A stretch of DNA of 64,000 nucleotides from Variovorax sp. PBL-H6 (GCF_901827155.1 NZ_LR594659.1:5676501-5740500); one strand, 5' to 3'. Counted from the first letter of the stretch, positions 1 through 8,533 are shown. Notes: generated by a model from the letters alone, not told the origin. Numbers and translations are program-made.

Positions 1-2104
1 ACTCGGTCTCCAGCGGCTCCACCGACAGGCAATTGCTCTTCACGCTGCAGTCGCCGCAGCCTTCGCACACCAGCTCGTTGATCACAACCCGCTTCGCCGG
101 ATCGACCGCCGTGCCGCGCTTGCGGCGGCGGCGCTTCTCGGTCGCGCAGGTCTGGTCGTAGATGATGGCGGTGGTGCCCTTGATCTCCCGGAACTCGCGC
201 TGGAGCTCGTCCAGCTCATCGCGGTGGCGCACCTTCACGTCCTGTCCGGGGATGTTGACACCTTCATACTTCTCGGGCTCGTCGGTCACCACCACCACCT
301 TGGCCGCCCCCTCGGCATGGAGGCTCTCCGCGATCTGCAGCACCGAATGGCCCTCGGGGCGCTCGCCAATCTGTTGTCCGCCGGTCATGGCGACCGCGTC
401 GTTGTAGAGGATCTTGTAGGTGATGTTGACGCCGGCTGCGATGCTCTGTCGGATCGCCAGCAGGCCGCTGTGGAAATAGGTGCCGTCGCCGAGGTTGGCG
501 AAGATGTGCGGCTCGGTGGTGAAGGGCTGCTGGCCTACCCATGGCACGCCCTCGCCACCCATCTGCGTGAAGCCGAGCGTCGAACGGTCCATCCAGGTCG
601 CCATGAAGTGGCAGCCGATGCCAGCCATGGCGCGCGAGCCCTCGGGCACCACGGTGCTGGTGTTGTGCGGGCAGCCCGAGCAGAACCACGGTTGGCGCGC
701 AGCGTCGGCCACGCCCACGGTCTGCGGTGCAGCCATCGCGCGCTCCTTGGCCTCGAGGATGGCGAGCTGCGCGTCGATGCGCGCCGCCATGTCCGCTCCG
801 GCGGCCGCGAGGATGCCGGTCTTCTTCAGGCGCGTGGCGATGGCCTTGGCGATCAGTGCGGGGTTCAGGTCGGCATTGGCACGCAGAAGCGTGTGGGCCG
901 TCGGATTGGGCATCGACCATTCGCCCCCTGAGTAGCCTTCGACCTCGTGCACCTCGCCCTCGTCGAACTTGCCGACCACGTTGGGCCGCACGTCGGCCCG
1001 CCAGTTGTAGAGCTCTTCCTTGAGCTGGTACTCGATGACCTGGCGCTTTTCCTCCACCACCAGGATCTCCTGCAGCCCGGTGGCAAAGTCGCGCGTGAGC
1101 TGGGCTTCGAGCGGCCACACCACGGCCACCTTGTGCAGCCGGATGCCCAACTGGCGGCAGGCCGCGTCGTCCAGTCCGAGGTCGATCAGGGCCTGGCGCG
1201 TATCGTTGTAGGCCTTGCCGCTGGCCATGATGCCGAAGCGGTCATGCGGCCCCTCGATCACGTTGTGGTTGAGCCGGTTTGCACGTATGTACGCCAGCGC
1301 GGCATACCACTTGTAGTGCATCAGCCGTGCTTCCTGCTCCAGCGCATGGTCCGGCCATCGGATGTGCAGGCCGCCGGGGGGCATCTGGAAGTCGGTGGGC
1401 ACCACGATCTCGACGCGCTCGGGGTCGATCATCGCGGTCGCGCTGGATTCGACGATCTCCTGGATCGTCTTCATGCCCGACCAGATGCCGGCAAAGCGGC
1501 TCATGGCGAACGCGTGAATGCCGAGGTCGAGGATCTCCTGCACATTGGCAGGGAAGAAGACCGGCGTGCCGCAGGCCTTGAAGATGTGATCGCTCTGGTG
1601 CGCCGCGGTGGAGCTCTTGGAGATGTGATCGTCGCCGGCGACTGCGATGACGCCGCCCCAAGGCGTGGTGCCTGCCATATTGGCGTGCTTGAAGACGTCG
1701 GAACAGCGGTCCACGCCCGGGCCCTTGCCATACCAGATGCCGAACACGCCGTCGTACTTGTTGGTGCCCGGCGGCGCGAAGCCCAGCTGCTGTGTGCCCC
1801 AGAGCGCCGTGGCTGCGAGCTCTTCGTTCACGCCCGGCTGGAACACGATGTGCCGTTCCTTGAGGTACTTGCTCGCCTTCCAAAGCGCCTGGTCGTAGCC
1901 GCCGAGCGGCGAACCACGGTACCCGCTGATGAAGCCCGCCGTGTTCTTGCCGGCCTGCTGGTCGCGCAGGCGCTGAAGCATGGGCAGCTTGACCAAAGCT
2001 TGCACGCCGCTCATGAAGGCGCGGCCATAGTCCAAGCTGTATTTGTCGTCGAGCGTGACCGTTTCGAGAGCCTCGCGAATGTGCTGGGGCAGCGGTGCGT
2101 TCAT
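1..2104 (-). CDS. Indolepyruvate ferredoxin oxidoreductase, fused type (5' part, runs off the window)
   Basis: The 701 visible codons, from the ATG at 2104, form the N-terminal part of a large thiamine-pyrophosphate enzyme that oxidatively decarboxylates arylpyruvates to acyl-CoA with ferredoxin. Visible are an N-terminal pyrimidine-binding-like half (FISGYRGSPLGGYDQAL near residue 60), a TPP-binding stretch with GDGTYFHSG and NDAVAMTGGQ around residues 540-565, and a cysteine cluster CEGCGDCSVKSNC near residue 680 that fits Fe-S binding. The family is usually about 1,150-1,200 residues, with the gamma-like domain fused at the C terminus; that part lies beyond position 1. It is transcribed divergently from an Lrp/AsnC regulator 183 bp away, a common pairing, so control by that regulator is likely. 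The truncation is only the window edge. Confidence 0.9.
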   Translation of the reverse strand, partial: MNAPLPQHIREALETVTLDDKYSLDYGRAFMSGVQALVKLPMLQRLRDQQAGKNTAGFISGYRGSPLGGYDQALWKASKYLKERHIVFQPGVNEELAATALWGTQQLGFAPPGTNKYDGVFGIWYGKGPGVDRCSDVFKHANMAGTTPWGGVIAVAGDDHISKSSTAAHQSDHIFKACGTPVFFPANVQEILDLGIHAFAMSRFAGIWSGMKTIQEIVESSATAMIDPERVEIVVPTDFQMPPGGLHIRWPDHALEQEARLMHYKWYAALAYIRANRLNHNVIEGPHDRFGIMASGKAYNDTRQALIDLGLDDAACRQLGIRLHKVAVVWPLEAQLTRDFATGLQEILVVEEKRQVIEYQLKEELYNWRADVRPNVVGKFDEGEVHEVEGYSGGEWSMPNPTAHTLLRANADLNPALIAKAIATRLKKTGILAAAGADMAARIDAQLAILEAKERAMAAPQTVGVADAARQPWFCSGCPHNTSTVVPEGSRAMAGIGCHFMATWMDRSTLGFTQMGGEGVPWVGQQPFTTEPHIFANLGDGTYFHSGLLAIRQSIAAGVNITYKILYNDAVAMTGGQQIGERPEGHSVLQIAESLHAEGAAKVVVVTDEPEKYEGVNIPGQDVKVRHRDELDELQREFREIKGTTAIIYDQTCATEKRRRRKRGTAVDPAKRVVINELVCEGCGDCSVKSNCLSVEPLETE

Positions 2105-2287
2105 CGTCGTTGTCTCCGTGGCTGTGCCTTGTGGGCGTGGCGGTTTGGGTAGAGGCGAAGCGTTCGGGTAGGAACACTCCCGAGCCATCATGCTCGCAAA
2201 GTGTATGCCTGGCGTCTTGATAGGTGTTTGCGTTTTTTGCCCGTTCAACACCCCTGTTTGAAAGGATCTTGCTTAAGATACCGTCGG

Positions 2288-2800
2288 ATGGAAAGCATCG
2301 ACAAGTTTGACCTCGCTATCCTGCAAGAACTGCAGGCGGATGCCCGGCTCACCAACGCCGAACTGGCTCAGCGGGTGGGGCTGTCGGCCGCGCCGTGCTG
2401 GCGCCGGGTGCGCGCGCTGGAAGCGGCCGGCTACATCCGCGGCTATCACGCCGAGATCGACCGTCACAAGATCGGCCTGGGCGTGCTGGCCTTCGTGCGC
2501 CTGGACACCGACCGCGCCACCGGCGAAGTCACGCGCAAGATCGAGGAGGCGATCCGCAAGCTGCCCGAGGTGGTGGCCTGCCACTACATCAGCGGCACCG
2601 GCATGTTCGAGCTGCAGGTGGTGGCCGAGGACCTGGATGGCTTCTCCCGCTTCGCACTCAACAGCCTCATGCACCTGCCCAACGTGAAGGATCTGCACAC
2701 CAGCTTCTCGCTCGGCGAGGTCAAGGCCAGCCGTGCGCTGCCGCTGGGACATCTCGCGCGCAAGACTGGCAAGCCCGGCAGGCCAGGGACCGGACAATAA
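2288..2800 (+). CDS. Lrp/AsnC family transcriptional regulator
   Basis: 170-residue feast/famine regulator. Residues 1-60 form the winged helix-turn-helix (LDKFD-like start, LTNAELAQRVGLSAAPCWRRVRALEAAGYI) and residues 65-150 the RAM/AsnC ligand-binding domain (VACHYISGTGMFELQVVAEDLDGF). The ATG at 2288 is chosen because the family starts directly with the ESIDKFDLAILQELQ helix; the longer upstream reading from 2201 has no family resemblance. It faces the indolepyruvate ferredoxin oxidoreductase gene across 183 bp, so it probably controls arylpyruvate/aromatic amino acid catabolism, sensing an amino acid or keto acid. The effector cannot be read from the sequence. Confidence 0.92.
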   Translation: MESIDKFDLAILQELQADARLTNAELAQRVGLSAAPCWRRVRALEAAGYIRGYHAEIDRHKIGLGVLAFVRLDTDRATGEVTRKIEEAIRKLPEVVACHYISGTGMFELQVVAEDLDGFSRFALNSLMHLPNVKDLHTSFSLGEVKASRALPLGHLARKTGKPGRPGTGQ

Positions 2801-2806
2801 CGGCAC

Positions 2807-4435
2807 ATGCCACCCATCTCGACCGAGGAAACCCCCGTCGCCCCGAAGCGCGTGCAGCTGCCGCGCGTCGGCCCCTTCGAGCCGCTCAAGCTGCCGGTGT
2901 TCCGCATGCTGTGGAGCACCTGGCTGGTGGCCAACATCTGCATGTGGATGAACGACGTGGCGGCGGCCTGGATGATGACCTCGCTGACCACCTCGCCGAT
3001 GTGGGTCGCGCTGGTCCAGTCGGCTTCCACCCTCCCGGTATTCCTGCTCGGGTTGCCCAGCGGCGCGCTGGCAGACATCCTGGACCGGCGGCGCTGGCTC
3101 GTCGCCACCCAGTTCTGGCTCGCCGGCGCTGCCATCGTTCTTTGCGGTGCGGTGGTGATGGACCTCATGAATGCGCCGCTGCTGCTGGCCCTGACCTTTG
3201 CCAATGGCATTGGGCTGGCGCTGCGCTGGCCGGTGTTCTCGGCCATCGTGCCCGAGCTGGTGCCGCGTACCCAACTGCCGGCCGCGCTCGGTCTCAACGG
3301 CGTCGCCATGAACGCCTCGCGCATCGTCGGCCCGCTGTTGGCCGGCACGCTGATTGCGAGCGCGGGCACGGTGTGGGTGTTCGGGCTCAACGCGGCGCTG
3401 TGCCTGATTTCCGGCTTCATCGTGCTGCGCTGGCGGCGCGAGCACAAGCCGAACCCGCTGGGCCGCGAGAAGCTGATCAGCGCCATGCGCGTGGGCGTGC
3501 AGTTCGTTCGACAGTCGCAGCGGATGCGTGCAGTGCTCACGCGCATCTCGATCTTCTTCCTGCATTCCACCGCGCTGCTGGCGCTGCTGCCGCTGCTCGC
3601 GCGCAACCTGCGCGGCGGCGGCGCCGGCACCTTCACGCTGCTGCTCGCCGCGATGGGCTCGGGCGCGATCCTCGCGGTGATGTTCCTTCCGCGGCTGCGC
3701 CAGGCGCTCACGCGCGACCAGCTGGTGATCCGAGGCACGATGCTGCAGTCCGCCGCCACCGCAGTGATGGCGGTGGCGCCCACCGCCTGGGTCGCGGTTC
3801 CGGCGATGTTCCTTGGCGGCATGGCCTGGATCACGGTCGCCAATTCGCTCTCGGTATCCGCCCAATTGGCGCTGCCGGACTGGGTGCGCGCGCGTGGCAT
3901 GGCCACCTACCAGATGGCCATCATGGGGGCCAGCGCCTTCGGCGCGGCACTCTGGGGCCAGGTGGCGGAGCTTTCCTCGCTCTACGTCAGCCTTGGCATT
4001 GCAGCGGCGAGCGGCACCGTCGCCATGCTGCTGGCCATCCGCCACGTGACCGACGGCGTCGGCGAGGAGGACGACACCACGCCCGCCCACAAGGGCTGGA
4101 CCAAGGGCCCGCCAAGCGAGGCGCCGGGGGAGGAAGGCCGCGTGGTGGTCACCATCGAATACATGATCGATCCGGCGCGCGCCGCCGCCTTCCACGTGGT
4201 GATGCATCAGACCCGCCGCGCTCGCCTGAGCCAGGGTGCGATCGGCTGGGAGCTGCTGCACGACATCGCCGAGCCCGGGCGCTATGTCGAGGAGATCGTC
4301 GACGAGTCGTGGACCGAGCACCTGCGTCGATTCCACCGCGCCACCGCTGCCGACATGGCACTGCGCGAGCGGCGCCTGGCATTCCACCAGGGCGAGACGC
4401 TACCGGTGGTGACGCGCTACGTTGTGCGGCGCTAA
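2807..4435 (+). CDS. MFS transporter (MFS_3/DUF894 type) with C-terminal monooxygenase-like domain
   Basis: 542-residue inner-membrane protein. Residues about 25-420 hold around twelve hydrophobic segments with the loop ADILDRRRW after the second to third helix, typical of the MFS_3 exporter family (EntS-like). After a polar linker (residues 420-445) comes a soluble domain of about 95 residues starting VVVTIEYMIDPARAAAF. It resembles the ferredoxin-like antibiotic-biosynthesis-monooxygenase fold seen at the end of many proteins of this family. It starts 6 bp after the Lrp gene stop, so the two are probably cotranscribed. The substrate is unknown; export of a small organic acid or siderophore-like compound is an inference from the family only. 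Confidence 0.85.
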   Translation: MPPISTEETPVAPKRVQLPRVGPFEPLKLPVFRMLWSTWLVANICMWMNDVAAAWMMTSLTTSPMWVALVQSASTLPVFLLGLPSGALADILDRRRWLVATQFWLAGAAIVLCGAVVMDLMNAPLLLALTFANGIGLALRWPVFSAIVPELVPRTQLPAALGLNGVAMNASRIVGPLLAGTLIASAGTVWVFGLNAALCLISGFIVLRWRREHKPNPLGREKLISAMRVGVQFVRQSQRMRAVLTRISIFFLHSTALLALLPLLARNLRGGGAGTFTLLLAAMGSGAILAVMFLPRLRQALTRDQLVIRGTMLQSAATAVMAVAPTAWVAVPAMFLGGMAWITVANSLSVSAQLALPDWVRARGMATYQMAIMGASAFGAALWGQVAELSSLYVSLGIAAASGTVAMLLAIRHVTDGVGEEDDTTPAHKGWTKGPPSEAPGEEGRVVVTIEYMIDPARAAAFHVVMHQTRRARLSQGAIGWELLHDIAEPGRYVEEIVDESWTEHLRRFHRATAADMALRERRLAFHQGETLPVVTRYVVRR

Positions 4436-4688
4436 GCTGCTGCCGGCGAGCAGAGGCGCTGGAAGAGGGTGATCGCCCGCACCAACATCAAAGCCCGGTC
4501 GAGCACCAGGAGCGCATGGCGGAAAAGTTGGGGCTGCGGCGCCGGGCGCGGTAGCATCAGGTGCCTGCCCGGGCTGGGAACCTAATCCGTGACTCAGACT
4601 CCCAAGGCATGATCGGCTGCATACAAGGACCCCGCGTCCACCACGACAACAGCAGCCCGGACCCGCACAACAAACAGGAAGCCCTTCC

Positions 4689-5216
4689 ATGCGACTGACC
4701 ACCAAAGGCCGTTTCGCAGTCACAGCCATGATCGACCTGGCGCTGCGTGAGCGCACGGGACCGGTGACGCTGGCGGCCATCAGCCAGCGGCAGCGCATCT
4801 CGCTGTCGTACCTGGAACAGCTGTTCGGCAAGCTGCGCCGCCACAAGCTGGTCGAATCCACCCGAGGCCCAGGCGGCGGCTATTCGCTGGGCCGCAAGGC
4901 ATCCGACATCACGGTAGCCGACATCATCTTCTCGATCGAGGAGGAGCCCTCCGAGAAAGCCCGGCCCGACGCGGACGCCGACGGGCGCTGCAGCACCGAG
5001 GAACTCTGGGCCTCGCTGAATCGCCGCACGGTGGAATTCCTCGACTCCGTCACGCTGCAGAGCCTGGTCATGGAACAGCTGGCCAAGGGCGTGAAGGTCG
5101 AAGACGGCTCTGCCGTCAAGCGCGTACCTGCCGCCGCGCCGGCCACGAAGCGACCGCGGGTGAACGCGCCCAACTCGGTGTTCGCGCTGGGCCGCGCGCT
5201 CGCGACGAAGCGTTGA
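4689..5216 (+). CDS. Rrf2/IscR-like transcriptional regulator lacking two of three Fe-S cysteines
   Basis: 175 residues. The N-terminal winged helix is closely IscR-like (MRLTTKGRFAVTAMIDLAL, then ISLSYLEQLFGKLRRHKLVESTRGPGGGYSL). IscR ligates a [2Fe-2S] cluster with three cysteines around residues 92-104. Here that loop reads ARPDADADGRCSTEELW with only Cys101, so a normal cluster is unlikely. The tail after residue 145 is basic and low in complexity. A Shine-Dalgarno AGGAAG precedes the ATG. The gene stands alone, not beside iscSUA, with 253 bp of featureless DNA upstream (4436-4688). It is probably a DNA-binding regulator sensing something else or acting in apo form. Confidence 0.88.
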   Translation: MRLTTKGRFAVTAMIDLALRERTGPVTLAAISQRQRISLSYLEQLFGKLRRHKLVESTRGPGGGYSLGRKASDITVADIIFSIEEEPSEKARPDADADGRCSTEELWASLNRRTVEFLDSVTLQSLVMEQLAKGVKVEDGSAVKRVPAAAPATKRPRVNAPNSVFALGRALATKR

Positions 5217-5229
5217 GCCCCTTGCGCGT

Positions 5230-6441
5230 TCAGCTCACGGGCAGGAGCAGGCGCAGCAGCCCGCGGGCCGTCACCAGTTGGCGAGGGTTGTAGCTCTCGT
5301 CGAGCACCCCGCTGAGCCTGCGGACGATCCCCGGACTGCGCTGGGCGCGCCAGATCACGAAGTCGGCAATCAAGGGATGGTTGTTGACGCGATTGGCATG
5401 CTCGTAGGCGGCGAAGCGCGGCTTGAGTGCCTTCAGAGCCGTCTCGTATCGTTCGCCGACTGCGGCATCGGCCGCAAAGCCGGGCCCCGCGATCGCCTCG
5501 GCCGCCAGCATGCCGGTCTCCAGTGCCTTCCCGATGCCTTCACCGGTGAACGAATAGGTGCTGCCCGCCGCCTCGCCCGCCACCAGCAGGCCGGGCCGCG
5601 ACCAGCGCGCGCCTTCCAGCGAGCAGCGCAAGGGTGCGCCCTTCAGCTCGCCGTTCAGGCAGCCGCCCTGCATCAGGTCGCGCGCGGGCGCGTGCTCGCG
5701 CGTGAAGGTGGCGAACAGCTCGCGCAGGTTGAGGTCCGGCTCGATGCCTTTGTGGCCGTCCAGCAAGCCCACGCCGACGTTGAACCCGCCTGCGCCGCAC
5801 GGAAAGATCCAGCCATACCCGCCCCGCAGCGCGCGATGCCAGACCACTTCGAGCTGGCGGATGCGGCCGGTGGCGGCTTCGTTCCTCACGTAGCCCCGCA
5901 GGGCGATGCCGCTGGGCGCGCGCCGGCTGCACATCCCCGCCGCGAGCAGCGGCGGCGCTGCCGCCCCGGTGGCCAGGACGGTCCAACGCGCGCGCAGCGC
6001 ACGCACGGTGCCGTCACGCAGCCGTAGGCGCGCACCCGCCACGCGCCCGGCCGCATCGGGCAGCGGCGCCTCGAAGCGCGCCGGCGCGAACCAGCGCGCT
6101 CCCGCCTCCAAGGCAGCACGGCGCACGATCTCGTCGAGCTCGCGGCGCCGCAGCACTGCCAGGCTCGCCGGCACTTCCACCCGCAAGCCACTTGGCGCGA
6201 CACAGGCCACGTGGCCGGCCACGGTGGCGCGCGCCAGCACGGCATCCAACACACCCAGGCGGGCCAGCGCGCACTGGGCATCGGGAATCAACCCGTCGCC
6301 GCAGACCTTCTCGCGCGGGAACTCCTGCCGATCGACCAACAGCACATCCAGCCCCGCGCGCGCCAGCATCTGGGCGCAAGCGCTGCCGGCCGGGCCAGCG
6401 CCGACGACCAACACCTCGCAATCCGCCGGCTCAGGTATCAC
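5230..6441 (-). CDS. FAD-dependent oxidoreductase, geranylgeranyl reductase family
   Basis: 403-residue flavoprotein. The N-terminal Rossmann motif is VLVVGAGPAGSACAQMLARAG followed by an acidic residue in LLVDRQEFPREKVCGDGL, the signature of the geranylgeranyl-reductase/halogenase-like FAD family. A second FAD contact GLLVAGEAAGSTYSFTGEGIGKALETG lies near residues 285-310. The family reduces or oxidises diverse polyprenyl and aromatic substrates, so the substrate is open. Translation appears to start at a GTG at 6441 with no good Shine-Dalgarno of its own. That GTG overlaps the stop of a 21-codon ORF that has a strong ribosome site, suggesting coupled translation. It converges on the Rrf2 gene with 13 bp between stops. 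Confidence 0.82.
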   Translation of the reverse strand: MIPEPADCEVLVVGAGPAGSACAQMLARAGLDVLLVDRQEFPREKVCGDGLIPDAQCALARLGVLDAVLARATVAGHVACVAPSGLRVEVPASLAVLRRRELDEIVRRAALEAGARWFAPARFEAPLPDAAGRVAGARLRLRDGTVRALRARWTVLATGAAAPPLLAAGMCSRRAPSGIALRGYVRNEAATGRIRQLEVVWHRALRGGYGWIFPCGAGGFNVGVGLLDGHKGIEPDLNLRELFATFTREHAPARDLMQGGCLNGELKGAPLRCSLEGARWSRPGLLVAGEAAGSTYSFTGEGIGKALETGMLAAEAIAGPGFAADAAVGERYETALKALKPRFAAYEHANRVNNHPLIADFVIWRAQRSPGIVRRLSGVLDESYNPRQLVTARGLLRLLLPVS

Positions 6442-6503
6442 TGCCCGGCCCGGTGATGATCTCGAGCCGATGGCCTGTCACGTGGTTTCGACTGGATGCA
6501 CAT
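6438..6503 (-). CDS. Candidate 21-residue leader ORF coupled to the FAD oxidoreductase
   Basis: A 21-residue ORF, MCIQSKPRDRPSARDHHRAG plus Q, begins at an ATG with a strong Shine-Dalgarno (GAGGAGG ending six bases before the ATG). Its TGA overlaps the downstream GTG start in a GTGA arrangement. The peptide is polar and arginine-rich with a cysteine at position 2 and resembles no family I know. Its likely role is translational coupling or attenuation of the FAD oxidoreductase. It could also be the remnant of a longer original start region of that gene. Confidence 0.45.
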   Translation of the reverse strand: MCIQSKPRDRPSARDHHRAGQ

Positions 6504-6645
6504 GGTGTTCCTCCTCGAACAGGGAAGGCGCGAACTGTGCAGATCGTAGGCCCACGGCGCCAACGGTGCAGTTGCGCAGACCCCACGCGTTCTACCCCGT
6601 TTTACTTCGACGCATTAGGATCGACCCCAGCCAGGAGGGGCGAAC

Positions 6646-7188
6646 ATGCACAACAAGAGCGAGGACATTGGCGGCTTCGGCAGCAGCCCATCGGATGGCG
6701 GCGAGCCGGTCTTCGACGCGCTGGACTGTGACGGCCCGCTCGTGGTCCAGGCCCTGTCCTCGATGCTGGAGCTCATTCGCGAACAGCTCGGCATGGACGT
6801 GTTCTTCATCTCCGAGTTCGTCCAGGGTCGGCGCGTGTTCCGGCACGTCGCCACCGCCCCGGCGAGGGGCATCATCCACGTGGGCGGCTCCCATGCCATG
6901 GAAGACAGCATCTGCCAACAGGTACTCGACGGCCGCGTGCCCCGTCTTGCGCACGATCTGCGCGTGCTGCGCACTCGTCAACTCCTCCCGGAGGTAACCA
7001 AGCCGATCGGCACCCACATCAGCGTGCCGGTGGTGATGCCGGACGGCAGCATCTATGGGACGCTGTGCGGCTTCGCGGTCGAACGCACCGTCGACCTGTC
7101 CGAACGCGACGTGCGGCGCCTCGAGGTGGCAGCCCAGGCAACGGCGCGGGTGCTGGCGCAGGCGGCAGGGCACGCGGCGGTAGGCTGA
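6646..7188 (+). CDS. Stand-alone GAF domain protein
   Basis: 180 residues, almost entirely one GAF domain (about residues 30-170). It shows FISEFVQGRRVFRHVATAPARG, then the loop EDSICQQVLDGRVPRLAHDL and the core THISVPVVMPDGSIYGTLCGFA. GAF domains bind small ligands, cyclic nucleotides or tetrapyrroles; related proteins usually carry a GGDEF, EAL or kinase output, which is absent here. The CGF cysteine sits in a core strand, not in the usual bilin-attachment loop. There is no signal peptide, so it is cytoplasmic. It stands alone with 204 bp upstream and may be a partner sensor for an output protein encoded elsewhere. Confidence 0.75.
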   Translation: MHNKSEDIGGFGSSPSDGGEPVFDALDCDGPLVVQALSSMLELIREQLGMDVFFISEFVQGRRVFRHVATAPARGIIHVGGSHAMEDSICQQVLDGRVPRLAHDLRVLRTRQLLPEVTKPIGTHISVPVVMPDGSIYGTLCGFAVERTVDLSERDVRRLEVAAQATARVLAQAAGHAAVG

Positions 7189-7214
7189 CCCGTCATCCGC
7201 CCGAACCAACGGCA

Positions 7215-7997
7215 TCAGCCCATCAAGGTCGGGTTCCGCCGCGCTTCGTCCAGCCTTTGCTGCCGCACCGTCTCGACACACGAGGCGCTGCGACGCATCT
7301 CGGGGCGAGCGCACTGGTTGTTCATGCAGACCGCACGGGCGATGAAGTTCAGGCCTCCGCAGCGGGCAAGAGGACTCTCGACGCCAGCGTTTCGCACCGG
7401 GCGCGGCTTCGCGGGCACGGGGGACGACGTCCGCCCCATCCGAGGGGCAACGAGTGACTCAGGTAACAGGTCTGGGGCGGCGGCCTCGAGTGTCGGCAAC
7501 AGCGGCATCGCATCGGTCGGGGTTGCCGACACCGGCACGAGCCTCTGCGCCAGCCGCGCAGTCTCGGCTGCGGCCGGCGGATCGACAAACGCCACCGCGC
7601 GTTCGATGGGTGCCGGCAGCGCCGCGTGCTCCAGGGGCCGCGATGGCACACCCGCATCGCGCGGGCCGTGGGCGAGGAGCAACGCAACCGCGGTCACGGT
7701 GCCCCACAGCCCGACCAGCGCCAGGATGCCGTAGCGGGAGCTGCGGGACTGGGCATCGTTCCCCGCGATCAGTGGCGAGGGATGGGCCTCGCCTTCGACC
7801 ATCGCGAAATAGGCCGGCAGCTTGCCGTCACAGCCTTTGCAGAAGCGCGCGTGGCGCGCATTGATGGTCTGGCAGGCGTCGCAGACTTCGGCTTGCGCGG
7901 GTGCGCTGCGCAAGCGCACCAAGTCCAGCAGGCTGCCGAAGACAATGGCGGGCATCGGCCTCTGCCGATCGGGGAACACGAGGGCGACGGCGCTCAT
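7215..7997 (-). CDS. Membrane-anchored zinc-ribbon protein, function unknown
   Basis: 260 residues from the ATG at 7997, chosen for its GGAG ribosome site and its ATGA overlap with the upstream 33-residue ORF. A zinc-ribbon-like pair CDAC...CKGC lies at residues 39-56. A single membrane segment follows at about residues 90-109 (ILALVGLWGTVTAVALLLA), then a Pro/Ala-rich linker. The extracytoplasmic C-terminal tail has five cysteines (CGGLNFIARAVCMNNQC...SC), a motif I associate with periplasmic tails of other Burkholderiales membrane proteins. A cytoplasmic zinc ribbon plus one membrane helix suggests a small sensor or anchor. No enzyme motif is visible. Confidence 0.65.
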   Translation of the reverse strand: MSAVALVFPDRQRPMPAIVFGSLLDLVRLRSAPAQAEVCDACQTINARHARFCKGCDGKLPAYFAMVEGEAHPSPLIAGNDAQSRSSRYGILALVGLWGTVTAVALLLAHGPRDAGVPSRPLEHAALPAPIERAVAFVDPPAAAETARLAQRLVPVSATPTDAMPLLPTLEAAAPDLLPESLVAPRMGRTSSPVPAKPRPVRNAGVESPLARCGGLNFIARAVCMNNQCARPEMRRSASCVETVRQQRLDEARRNPTLMG

Positions 7998-8095
7998 TTC
8001 AGCGCTCCAAGCCAACGGCGGCCAGGGCCGTTGTGCTCCGACGAGATGATGGCGGCACACGAGGCGGTCGCCTGCGCGGGCGTCGGAATGTTCAT
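7994..8095 (-). CDS. Candidate 33-residue small protein coupled to the zinc-ribbon gene
   Basis: The ATG at 8095 has a strong AAGGAG Shine-Dalgarno six bases upstream. The ORF encodes 33 residues (MNIPTPAQATASCAAIISSE and 13 more) and its TGA overlaps the next ATG as ATGA, typical of translationally coupled operon genes. There is no membrane segment or known family. It may be a genuine small protein or a leader peptide. Confidence 0.5.
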   Translation of the reverse strand: MNIPTPAQATASCAAIISSEHNGPGRRWLGALK

Positions 8096-8267
8096 GTCGG
8101 ACTCCTTGCGTCAGCAAGGCCCAGGGGCGTCTGTTCGGTCGAACCATGCAGCCCGCGAGCCTTCGGAAGCGGAAGGTCTGTTGTTGCCGGAGGGCCTCCT
8201 TTCCCTTGTCGGACAACACCTGATGCGCCCGTCGTCATCAGCAGCTGGCCGGCTGCGACGAAACGGA

Positions 8268-8295
8268 CCGTCAAATCGCGTCAGCGATCTGACGG
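8268..8295. repeat. 12-bp hairpin between small genes
   Basis: CCGTCAAATCGC, loop GTCA, then GCGATCTGACGG forms a 12-bp stem with one wobble position. It lies just downstream of the 73-residue gene's stop on the minus strand and upstream of the 33-residue ORF. The U-tract after it is weak (TCCGTTTCG), so it could be a weak terminator, an attenuator or an operator. Confidence 0.45.
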
Positions 8296-8311
8296 TTTGG
8301 TCATTTGCGGC

Positions 8312-8533
8312 TCAGTGAGGCTCGCGAGGCTGGATGAAGGGCGTCGCGTACTCGCGCCCGATCATCCCGCGAGCGAAGAGATAGTTGTTGCGCGCCCTCT
8401 CGCTCATTGCGTCGAGGTTGACCACGCCCGTGCTGTCGCAGGGAAAGGCCAGCGCGCGGCCGTGGTTGAACAGCGACTGAAACCGGATCTCGAACGCGGC
8501 TGCAGTCTGCATCGAAGAAGAACTGTGCGACAT
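8312..8533 (-). CDS. Conserved-looking small protein, 73 residues
   Basis: The ATG at 8533 is preceded by CAGGAGA at good spacing. The product is polar with no membrane segment (FEIRFQSLFNHGRALAFPCDS, then LDAMSERARNNYLFARGMIGREY). I believe similar proteins occur across Comamonadaceae, but I cannot name a family. The upstream extension to 8632 is rejected because of the ribosome site. It may share a transcript with the two ORFs downstream on the same strand, separated by a hairpin. Confidence 0.65.
   Translation of the reverse strand: MSHSSSSMQTAAAFEIRFQSLFNHGRALAFPCDSTGVVNLDAMSERARNNYLFARGMIGREYATPFIQPREPH

Noticed and set aside
2273..4387. A 704-codon minus-strand frame opposite the MFS gene
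   Set aside because: His/Arg/Gly-rich with no domain, no ribosome site and full overlap with a clear transporter and Lrp gene.
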